NCBI GenBank assembly: GCA_029168955.1
Contig: JAPDOI010000417.1
Coordinates: 186,001-250,000, forward strand
From: Aplectana chamaeleonis
Lineage: Eukaryota > Nematoda > Chromadorea > Rhabditida > Cosmocercidae
DNA: 64,000 nucleotides
Direction: 5' to 3'
In this document: positions 21,601 to 33,600 of the stretch, one piece after another
How the letters are laid out: every line of letters begins with the position of its first letter
Numbering within the stretch: position 1 is the first letter of the stretch
Position numbers and translations under genes: made by a program
Notes under the pieces: model-generated
What the model was told of the DNA's origin: nothing
What the model saw: the letters and a program-made list of their open reading frames with translations, nothing else
Databases searched by the model: none

Positions 21601-24600
21601 TTTGAATGACGGTCTTGAAATTCCTTAAAACCAATTAGAAGTTCCGAAAATAAATACAAAATTTTTTTTCCAAATTTTTCTTCGGAAAAAGACGTCCCAG
21701 AGAAGGCAATCTCTGGAAGATCTCAGAACCCGTCATTCGCAACTTTGATTGATTCAGCAGTTTCTGTAAAATGCGATACTCTACCAGGTTCATACTTTGA
21801 GTGACGCTACACAGTGCCAGCCATGCAAGTCGATGAAAAATCGATATTTGCAAGACAGTCCAATTAGGCATAAATCTAAGCTTTCATAATAATTTCACGC
21901 ATAATGTATCTTATCATAACAGATCCGAATCATTTTTTCAAGGCATTCGCTAAAAACGCAATGTCGAAGACCGTAGTTCCCCGCCAAGCGCAGTATGAAC
22001 ACACTATTGGAAATCGGGTGGAGGCCAGTTTTCTCGACTTCAAGGCACTCAACAAGGCATATTGCTCAAGTCAGTTTCATTAAAATACAGTTTCAGAAAA
22101 AATCATTTTTATAAAAGTTTCATCTATTTTTGATCATTCTATCACAACCCGGGACGGCTGCAGGTGTGGCTCTCAGTTGGATCTGAGTGATAACTAACCA
22201 TGGTTCGGTCCCTTGCTTGTTTCCTCAAGAAAAACCATTGGAATTCAAACCGCGGCGGTTTAAATCTCATCAGCGGCTGGCTGATAGTTACCAGCCAGCC
22301 GCCGCTGAGATTTAAAACGCCGCTCCAGCCGCGGTCTGAATTTTAATGTTTTTTCTTGAGAAAACAAGCCATGGACCTAAGTATACGAATTGACGCTGTT
22401 TATCGTGCCATTAACCCTCTGCGGTTATCGATCGGCCAAAGTGACTTCGCGTGAGATCACTCTGTGGTGGCCTCGCGCGTGGTCCAACTGTAGCAACAGC
22501 GACAGATGTGGTATTTTGGAAGTTAATTGAATTGCAAATACCAGAAAATATGCAATCGGATGAAAGTTTTGAATTTGATCAGAATTCAAAATTTCATATG
22601 TATAAAATCCGAAAATACTTAAATTCAAACTTCTTTCAGATATCTGCCGCAATCAGTTGCCCTGCCAACATGGTGGTTATCCGGATCCAAATGCCTGTCA
22701 ACGATGCCTTTGTCCAACCGGCCTAAGTGGTACTTACTGTGATCAAGTGCAATCTTCTAGTAAGTGATAGCTACAGAAAATCATTTATACATATCTATAC
22801 TGTTTTTCTCGGAGCCGAATTCCGGTCCGCAATTGCGCAAACCAGCTGTTTCCTCACGCAATACTATGATAATCGCGCTGGGACCGCTTGTTCCCGTCAC
22901 GATTCACCTTTCTCCCAGCACGGTTATCATCGTGTCGCGTGATGCAACAACGCCAGTCCGCAATTGCGGACAGGTATTCGACATCGAGAACAACAGCAGA
23001 GCACTAATTTTGATCGTACAAACAACACTAACAGTAACACGTAGAAAATATTTGTACCTCGAGGGAAAAAAGGGGGGGGTGCAGCCAGTTTGGCGTCCCT
23101 CAGACGCGGTGCGGTTATCGATCAGTAATTTTTGACCTCGAGAACTGCGCGGGCAGCGCGGAGTATGACCGGAGGTTCAATCTTACTTCAGTTTTGTCGC
23201 CGCCATCGGTTTTGAGACATTTTTCGTCTCTGAGTTCAGTTTAAAATTCCAAACCGACCCTTTCTGAGGCCCATTCCGTGTTTACCACATCTACGACGGT
23301 AGGCTCTCCAAACCAGCGTCGCAAAATGCGTAAAGTCACTAAATTAAGGTTGCGGAACCGAACTACCGATGGCGACGGACACGTGGAGAAATCTCTCCTA
23401 TTCAGGGTCTTCATCATGTTACTGGCGAATCAGAACGGTAAGTCCTGGGGCGCACGCATTGGTTACTCAAGCTGTTTCTGCGCGGCGGAAACCCGCCGTA
23501 GGATGAGCTCAGCGTCGAAAGACACACGTAGGCCCAGTTACGTATTTCTGCCAAATTTACAGATGCATTCCTTTCCAAAAAGTTCTATTAGAGATTCCTA
23601 CCACAAGTTATCACAAGGTATGTAGCTGAGTTGAACGCAAAACTCAGATGTCAGGCAGGACTCGAACCTACATTGCACGCTTGCCGGGCGAGAGTGTTAC
23701 CATTACACCACCGACACCCCGTTCTGCATCCCTCAGCTATTCACACATGAATTGTGTAGGCACAACAGCAATCACCCGTTAACGGTTGTGAGCTGGTAAG
23801 CACAAATCGGCATTGAATCCAGTGAAGCTGAGGCTTTTTGAAGAATAAAATTTTGATGTTTTCGAATATTTGATGCCTTTTTATGGCATGATACACAATG
23901 ACAAGTTATCACAAGGTAGCTGAGTTGAACGCAAAACTCAGATGTCAGGCAGGACTCGAACCTGCATTGCACGCTTGCCGGGAGAGAGTGTTACCATTAC
24001 ACCACCGACACCCCGTTCTGCATCCCTCAGCCATTCCTTTTTTTATTCATTCCTACCACATTAATACCCATGGAGCTGCACTTTTAATCAGACGGATCCT
24101 CGTCACGGACAGGATGGCTGCGCTGCGCGCTACCTGCGGCGACCGCGATGCAACCGCTCGCGGTTACCGATGCTATGGAGCCCAGCTAATTAGACATTTG
24201 TTTGGCGGCTCACCAATCAATTAATGGCGGAATGCGCAATTCTACAAACAACCCACAATCGCTACACCTATTAAAGGCATCGTACGCGCAGAAAATCGTG
24301 TATTATTTTTTCCTGTTTTTGTGTAGCTTGGCCTCTCTAGTGAACGAAATGTTGAAGGGGCCCATAAAATCCTTCATTTGTAGAGAAAAGTCAATCGGAA
24401 CACATTCAAAATATGAATTTGAACATCACACCAAAATGGTTTTTAAAGTTTTTCTGCCCTTGGAGGCCTCGTCACTGTCATTTTCCAAGATCCCAAATTA
24501 CTTTCTCAGAGCTACGACTGATTGTCAGAATTTGTAGTCACTATTTTCACCTGCAGTTATACTCTGTCTATCTTGAATTGCACAGAACGCGGTCCGCCAA

Positions 24601-27600
24601 AAGTCCTCTAATTGGCCCGCTAGTACCGTAGTGTACGTCCACGACGCGTTCTCGGCAGACCCGGGTGTGCACCCGGTGTGCAGAGCGATCGATTCGTCAA
24701 TGCCGTCATTCGGCCACCCACCCTGCCACTGTGCCGTCGTGTATGCCGAGAACGCGTCGTGGACGTACAATACGGTACTAGCGGGCCAATTAGAGGACTA
24801 TTGGCGGGCCGTGTTTTGTGCAATTCAAGATAAACAGAGTATACTTAGTTTACACTTCTGCGCAGCGTGCCTTCGAAGGCGACAAAGCTGCTACGCAGCC
24901 ATGAAGCATTCGAGCATTCATTCAATCAATAATTATTACACTCAAGCGTTGCGCACACGTAGCTGCACAGCGGCTTACCGTTCCATAGGCACATACGATT
25001 TTAAGTCAATTTTTTTTTCAGGAAAATAATTTTCGTTCAACGAATGTTCGAAACGTGAATATAAAATCATTTGCAGAATCCCGGTGATCGCATACGTTTC
25101 GAGCTCACCTACGTCTTCTACAAATGTGCACCTGCATGTGAAGAATTCGTTGAGGTCAGCCAGGATCTGCATCTATCCAGAAAATCTATCTTTTTTTCAA
25201 TCCGATTTTTTTTAGATAAAATACGGGGCTACGCACGATCGCACAGGTTCACGCCTATGCTGCCGAGCGGAGTACGGTGAACAGGTGTCCCAAGCTGACT
25301 CCATACTTGTTATCACCTTGGCCACCACAAACTCACAGTTTGTCCTTCGTTACAGGCAAGGTAAGAAGCTTGCGAACGACAGAATGTTTTTTAGTGAATA
25401 CAAGTAAGAGTATCCTCTACAGAACGGGTCGCTCGTCCACAGCCGCCACCAACAACCACTACAAGACCATCTGGTAGGTTACTAATCTATGGTAGCAATG
25501 TGAGGATCGGTATAGCTGATGTAAGCGGCGACACGATGCTTGGCGTCAGGCTGAGGATGTGGTCGAATGACAGTCCACAATTGAACTTCAGTTTATGGTT
25601 ACAGCCCCGAGAAGCGGTGGGGGAAGTGATATCGATTGTGTCGCGCGCATAGCTCCGTTGGATGGAGCCATATACTCCACCAACCTTTACCCCTGGGCAG
25701 GTGAAGTGAGGAACCTTCACCACTGGGAAAACCGGTGACAACCGGTGAAACGCCCCGAAAAAGAATGAAAGTGACCCAACACTCATGCAAGTCATTTTCA
25801 AGATTAGGTGGGTGTCACTGCCGGTTTTTCGTCTATAACTTTTTTTTTGCCCTTAAAGATAGCCCTCTGGTGAAGTTGTTTTTGGAATCCCCATAAAATT
25901 CTGCATCGACTAGCGTTTTCAGTTTCGAAAAATACGTTTCCCTTCTACAAGCCGATTTCAGTTTAAGAAGTGCATTTTTTTCGTCTGAAGTTATCGGTTT
26001 TTTGCCTATAACTTTTTTTGTGCTTGGATATAGATCTTTGGTGAAGGTTGTTTTTGAAATCTCGATGAAATTCTGCGTCGACTGGTGTTTACAGTTTGGA
26101 AAAACATTTTCTGGATCCTTCAGCCTAACTCATTTCACGAAACACCACTTTTTCGCCTGTAACTCTTCAACCGTTGAAGATAGGGGTTTTGGTAAAGGTT
26201 GTTTTTGAAATCGACGCAAAATTCTGCATCGAATGATATATCGGGTTCCTAACTTTGCTTGCTCCATAAGCTAGCCAGGTCGGTGGAGCCGAGCTCCATA
26301 GTTATCTCCATAGGGTGCTCTCGCCACTATGGTGTAAGTACATAAGTAGGAGACGCAGAGTTCTCCTGGAGCCTACAACGGGGCTCGGCTCCACCGACCT
26401 GGCTGACTTATGGGGCGAGCAAAGTTAGGAATCCGATATACTATTCGACGCAGATTTCAAAAACAACCTTACCAGAACCCTATCTTCAACGGTTAAAGAG
26501 TTATAGGCGAAAAACCGGTGTTTCGTAAAATGAATTAGGCTGAAGGACCGAGAGCTTTCTTCCAGGATAAAAAAGTTATGGACGAAAAACTGATTGCTTT
26601 TGGTGAAAGAAACGTTACTTCATAAATTGAGATCGGCTGAAAGACTGGAAACCTATTTTCTCAAATTGAAAACATTATTCGACGCGAAATTCCATGGAGA
26701 CTTGAGAAACAGCTCCGTTCTAAGATTCGTCTCGGAGGGCAAAAATTTCATGAGCGAAGAACGGGTAGTTTTTCAAAAATCGCTTGGAAAAATTTTCCGA
26801 AAAAATTTTGACTCCAAGACAGCCCAAAGAAAACTTTTTTCATGACCTAGGCAGATCACTTCATTAATAATAGTGAATTTCGAAAGGAGATCAGCTCACG
26901 AAAAAAATATTTCAGAATTAATGATTAAAAAATATACTGAATGCAAAAAAAGAGGTTTGAGAAAACGTCAAACTTTGAAGTTGCAAGTCTATAGGATACC
27001 TTCACCATTCCTCACTCAGGTATCCTACCGCTGTCTCCACCCCAACGAACCTATGGTCGCGCGTCAGCGGAGACGAAGGGCATTAGAAAGTATGTATGTT
27101 GACACCGCGACAACGTGGCGTCAAAGCTGGAAAGCGAAAAACGAGATTGGTAAAAAAACTTTGTCGAGCTGGAATCGATGCGGCCACATGGATGAAAAAT
27201 TGTTTTCCAAAATACTGAAAGCCAAAATATTGATCTACCACTTCAATCGAAATCTAAATGCGAAAATCTTCGGAGAAACGGGAAATCTAGAAATTGTCAT
27301 TTTGCAGATGTTTTAGATTTGAGTCCGCATTTTAACGCTTTTCGGCATGCAGAGGAAGGAAGTCGGAATCAGGGATGCGCGTAAATTGTTCGACAGCTCA
27401 AAAACGAAAATGGCGATTCTCGTTTGGAGACCAAATTTTTTTTTGTGCAAATGGGTCTTCTGGAGTACGACCATTTTTCGAAAATTTTCGGGTTTTCTTT
27501 TTTAGTTTTGATTTAAAAAGAGGTAAAATCGAAAAATTGAAAAAAGTATATTTTTGCAAAGTGAAATAGTGTGGATGCTATAATAGGAAAGCGGAAATTG

Positions 27601-30600
27601 GAGCTGCCATTTCAAGTTCAAATTCCGGAAGGGCAGAGTCATCGCAAGAGATACAAAAAAAGCTTCTTTTCGATTGGCGGTAGGAGGAAATCAGAATAAT
27701 ACCACCGGAAATCGGATAGTATGATGTCAGAACAGTAAGTTCGGCTTCGGATTTTGAACTAAAAAGCCACTGAAAAATCCAAAACCACCGGAAATCGGAG
27801 GAAAAACCGGTCAATTCGACTTCGGATATTGCGAAGCCGAAGCCATCGGAAAACAGTAAACAAGAAGTCATGAATTCCGCAAATCGCCACTTGGGAATAA
27901 TTTCCACTTTTTTCTCCGCACTGATGACCTACGTCCGAAGTCGAAACTCGGAACGCCAGACAGTCGGAATTCGTAGCGTCAAAACCACGAGAATTCAGAT
28001 TCGCGCTCACACTTGCAGGGCCATGTGATCCTGACGCCAGCGAAAAAAAAACCCGGATGAACAATTCTGTCGCCTTTAGCCTAGTTTTGACTGCAGGTGG
28101 TCGCTGCTGCCGTGCGAGGGACAACTGTTCCTTTTTCATCGCGCGTAATGGAAAGTCGCTCCAATTGTGATCGCTTCGTGGCAAACGTCCTACATCGCTG
28201 GGTCGCGGCGATGAAATTCGATGTTTTACTTCATCGCTGCTTGAAGAGCGATTCTCAATGGTCACTGACCGTCGCTCCATCGCTGCCAAAATGGCAGCGA
28301 TGGAGCGATTGCCAGCGAATGACACGTTTCGTCTAGTGAACGTTGACCCTTTCACATGACAAGATCAGTGTTTTCGAGTCGACACGCGTTATTGATGAAT
28401 ACCAGCCATTAATTTCACTGATTGATTAAATTTCTTCTACTATCCGTGAGCCTATGCACTATGAACAGAATCGCTGCCGCTGCTACATCGCTGCAGCAGC
28501 GGGTGTTAAATCGCTGCGATCAAAAACAGCAGCGATGCAGTCAAATTAACCCTTTGATGCGCGGTTCTTGCTGCGTCACAAGTCTTGTCGCGTCAAGGCT
28601 TAACGTAATCGATATGGCACCTCTCATCATCGCTCGGCGGCGCTGAGAACGACGTTCCTACTCTAAGCACCATTATGTTGGCGCTGATGCACAAAAGGTA
28701 GTGAAAAGCTCTGATAACATGAACACCAGGGGTGTGCGTAAATACGGTTTACGATTTACGATTTTACAATTTATGGTGTTTTTTGGCCTCGTAATTACGG
28801 TTTACGATTTACGACATTTTAGATCGTAAATTGTAATTTTTCGTAATTGAAAATACATGCAATGGAAGTGAAATACGATGCATTTCCAATTGACCTGCTC
28901 TGCTCTCACATTGCGTATACTTCTTTTCGTCAGGAGAGGGAAGCAACTTCGGCACCTGACGGCAGCACAACCCGAATATCAACCTTTGAGGTGATCCTAT
29001 AATTATAGCGCGAAGCAAACGATTGAAGTCAAAGACCCTTGATATCAGATATGTGTTGCGCGTGTCACTAGCTGCCGTCTACGACACAATGCAGTTTGAA
29101 GAAGCTCTTCACAATGAGCTTCGTCTTCTAGTTTTCAATGAGCAACAACTGTCCTGATTCCCAGAACTAGATTAGAGTCCACCAATAAAATGAAGCGCTC
29201 TAATTAAGCCGAAAATGGATTCAAAGATTGTACCTTGCCCACCTTTCTGGGTATGGAATATTTTTTCACTGTCATGAACGAAAGCCTTGCAATTTAGTTC
29301 AAATCGCGGCGGGACCCACATCGGAGCAATGGCATTGGCAGTCGTAGGAACAGTTGTCGCGCGTCCGTCGCAGTGGCGTGTCGCAAAAGGCTGACATATT
29401 GAAAATGAGCCTAAGCCTGTAGCTGTCACTGTCGCTGTGCAGCGCACTGCAACAGCGATAAGTTTTATGCCGGGATCATACTTAACGCTACCAGCGACAG
29501 TGCATTTCAGGAATGCCCATTTTCGGTAGATTTTGATGGGAAACATTGCGTCGCGTCGCTCGTCACCATTGCGGCGATGAGTGAGAAGGAGCAGTCCCTA
29601 TTAATCGCGGCTCCGGATAGATTCCCTTCACAGCGCAAGATCGCCGCGATTGATCGATACCGCTATTTTCACTCATCGCCGCGACGGATGCATGGCCGCG
29701 TTCCGCGACAGGTGGCCGCTGTCGCTGTATGTGTCGCCGACAGTGTGTAGCAAAAGAATACCGTATTACTTAGAGGAGGCTACGTCTACTTAGAGTTCAC
29801 AGAGATCAACAAGAAGACCATGCGAACACAGGACTACGAGTAAAAAAAACAGGATGAACTAGATGAAGAAAGGGAGCCAGCACGTCACTAAAGGGGATAC
29901 GCAGCTGAGCATAGTTCAGGAAATTAACTATGATACAGTGGCCAGGCACTACTCACTGCTCTAATTCGTCCCAACCTGCATTCTTCAAAGTGGGACTCTT
30001 ACCCCCATTCTAGCGCGCAGAAGAATTTAAATCATTTTTTCACTAGTTTAAACGCATTTTCTGCGTTTGTTTGCCGCTATTAGCTTGAACACATGGTAGC
30101 GATGAGGTTTGCTAGAAGACATGCAAAAAGTCGTTACGTACCTCAGGAGTTTGAAGCGCCGCATTGTTTCCGACATTTAAAATGGTCTTCATCCGCAACA
30201 GAGCGACACAGAGAAGAGTGCGACATCCAATGCTAATTGTAAGGGTAGCAGTAACGTTTTCCGGAGTGAAAGACTTTCGCGGCAAACATGCCTAGCTTTG
30301 CTTGCCAACATAAAGCGGTTTCCGTAATTACAACCCATGGAATTGCACGTGGACAACTGAGATCGCTCAAGAACAGGCCCTTCCTTGCACTACTATTATG
30401 ATGCCTTTTGTGACCATAGCACAGCGTGGTGTATACTGTGTCTGCGCGGGACACTGAAATCTGCGAGAAATGTATTTTTTCCTACTGTACACCCTGCCAA
30501 ATCTATGGCTTCAAAAGCGATAAATACCTGAAGCAAACATTTCTTGCTCATTAAAAGAATGCATTCGAATTATTGTGTAAAACATTTTACCGTAGTAATA

Positions 30601-33600
30601 ATACTTTCTAGTGGTATTGCAATTGATTGCTGTTTACGATTTACGGTGGTTTCATACGAAATTTGAAATTTCATTTACGCACACCCCTGATGAACACGCA
30701 GTAATCATAGCAGAATTGAATCATAACAGCAGCGACAGCACCAGATTACGTGATGTAATCATGTTATTCAATCAATATTCTTGCAAGTGACCACTTTGCC
30801 TATATTAGTGCCTGTCAGGGATTGGCAAATTTTCTAAAAGTTTCTGAAGCCGAAAAGCGACACGAATTTTTTAAATTTCGAAATCGAAACGCCGAAAGTC
30901 TCCGGAAATAGGGATAAAAAATTTAGCCTTCTACAGTAAGGCCGAAATGTCTTGCTTAGCGAGAGGGGGGATACCCCTGGCTGCGGTGTCTAGCTGCCAT
31001 CACGAGCGTCGTGGGTGTAGCGCGGCCCGTAGCGGCACTGCTCTGGACAGGAATTTTTGTCGCAAATGTAGGTGCTCCCAATTTTTTTATAATAGCAATT
31101 TTTAGAAATCGGAAGGCAAAAGACATCTGATATTGAGCGATTGAAATTCAGCACATCATTGACGCAAACTCAGAAAAATGAAAACAAGTTACTTGTAACA
31201 TAAAAGGCCGAAAACAAGTTACTTGTAACATATCTGAGCCGATGTAAGTTACTTGCGACTTATCTCAGGTCATTTAGGTTACATGTAACATATCGGCGGG
31301 ATACTGCGTGCAGTGCGCCTCCGTTATGCTGCATGTAACTGAAATGGCACAATATAAGTCGCAAGTAACTTAAATTGGCCGAAAAGATATTTCCAAGGTT
31401 GGTGTATGACGCACTCGCGGGGTCAGGCTTACGACTGGCGTTGTTGTTGATTCAATTACCCAAGTTTGAGCTACTTCTCAGAAAAATCAAAACAAGTTAC
31501 TTGTTATTTAAATGTAACTGACTTGAATGTCTCAAGTAGCTTACATTTATATTACATGTAACATACATTTATATTACATGTAACTTAAATTTATATTGGA
31601 TGTAGGTTACGCTCATGTTACATATGACTTACATTTATATTCTCACTATGGGTGGCCATCACGTGACGCGGACAACACGCGACACAGAGGGCGCGTCTCA
31701 GACCACACACTAAACAAAAAATGCTGTGCGGGGCTTTCACTGCTGATGTGGCGTCAAGTACATCAAACCTGGGCAAAAGAATCAACAGCAACGCCAGTCG
31801 CCAAGCTGACTCCGCGAGTACATCGTACATCCCCCTTGGAAACATCTTCTCGGCCGATTTAAGTTACTTGCGACTTATATTGTGCCAGTTAAGTTACATG
31901 TAAATTATCGGAGGCGCACTGCACGCAGTGTTCTATCAGAAAACGAAAACAAGTTACTTGTAACATATCTGAGCCGATGTGAGTTACTTGCGACTTATCT
32001 CAGATCATTTGCAGTACATGTAACATATCAGAGGCGGACCACACGCAGTATCCCGCCGATAGGTTACATGTAAGTTACATGACATGAGACAAGTCGCAAG
32101 TAACTTACATCAGCTCAGATATGTTACAAGTAACTTGTTTTCGGCCTTTTATGTTGCAAGTAACTTGTTTTCATTTTTCTGAGTTGACGCCACACCATCA
32201 GGGAAATCCTAGCACAGCATTTTTTGTGTAGTGTGTGGTCTGGGACTGCGCCCTCTGCGTCGCGTGTCGTCTGCGTCACGTGATGGCCACCCATAGTGAA
32301 AATTCAAATGTAGGTGACATGTAACAAAAGTGTAACTTACATGTAAAATATATTTAAGTTACATGTAATATAAATGTATGTTACATGTAATATAAATGTA
32401 AGTTGCTTGAGACATTCAAGTAAGTTACATTTATATTACAAGTAACTTATTTTTATTTTTCTGAGAATGAAGACCCCTTTTTTACACTATACATCCTTTT
32501 TTCTTTCAGGACAGTGGTCCGGCTGGAGAGAATGGGGTGCATGTTCTGAAAAATGTGGAGGTTGCGGTATTCGTGTACGTACACGTTCATGTATGCAAGG
32601 ATACTGCAGGTTAGGCGTAAAAATGCTTGCGAGCGGCCGCGGAGCGCTCTTTCTGTGCAACCAATCTTACTCAACTTATCGCATATCTTGAATAACCAGA
32701 AAAGTTTCAGTGGCACCCATCTTCAAAATCAGGTTTGTAATCAAGAGGGCTGTCCGCCGGGTACAACACTGCCCGGAAAAGCAAACGCTCAGAGTATCAC
32801 TAGTCAAGCAGGTATGTAGATACGTTAAGTATACTCTGTCTATAATGGAACAGACAAACTCATGGTCCGCCACTGGTTTTCTACTGGCCCTCTGCTACAG
32901 TAGTCGACGCCGTTCTCGGTCGACTCTGGTATGCATCGTCGACGACATAAGCGATCGATACGTCGCTGTCGCCACCAACCCACCACGCCATGTCAATCCG
33001 CCGTCTAGCTGGGGTGAGTTTGGAGCGGCGGCAAGGACGTATCGTCGCTCTCTAGACGGCGGGTACCCGCGTCGAGTCCGGGGTTGAACGTGTCAAGCGT
33101 GTGGAGTGGCGCCGTCATGTAAAAACGATCGATATGGGGCAGTGTTTCATTTTCCAGATGTCCAGCACTCTTTCTTCACCTTTCTTTTCCCTTCCTTTCC
33201 ATCATTTTCCTCATCTTCTTATTGGTTATATAAGAAGATGAGGAAAAGGATGGAAAAGGATAAAAAATCAGGGCTCACAGAATTTTTGCCTCTTCTGCGC
33301 TTTCCTGAAATTTTAACCATCCAGCGTTCGAGATAAACACAAATAAGCTGCGAAATGCGCAGAATTCTAACAAGAGCAATGATCAGAAAGTTATCAGGCA
33401 ATTAATAAGATGTGGAAAGAGAATTGAAACGAAAGAAAGATGAGGAAGGAAAGCTTGCCACGGGGAAAATGAAACGCACCGCCATATCGATCGTTTTTCC
33501 ATGACGGCGCCACCCCACACGCTTGACACATTCATCCCCGAATTCGACGCGGCTGCTCGCCTCTAGATAACGACGTTATCGATCGGTGACGAGGTCACAG

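Noticed and set aside
22956..22972. A 17-nt microexon (phase 1 to 0) that would join the EGF and CUB exons
   Set aside because: The phases fit, but it encodes only IRNCGQ, uses a poor donor (GTATTC), overlaps a local GCAATTGCG repeat and would still omit most of the CUB start.
26873..27316. 147-codon frame in an astacin intron
   Set aside because: No motif and no splice signals in matching phase; composition like the surrounding AT-rich repeat.
30233..30454. Possible transposase remnant on the minus strand in hAT-3
   Set aside because: 73 codons without a recognisable BED finger or hAT dimerisation motif.
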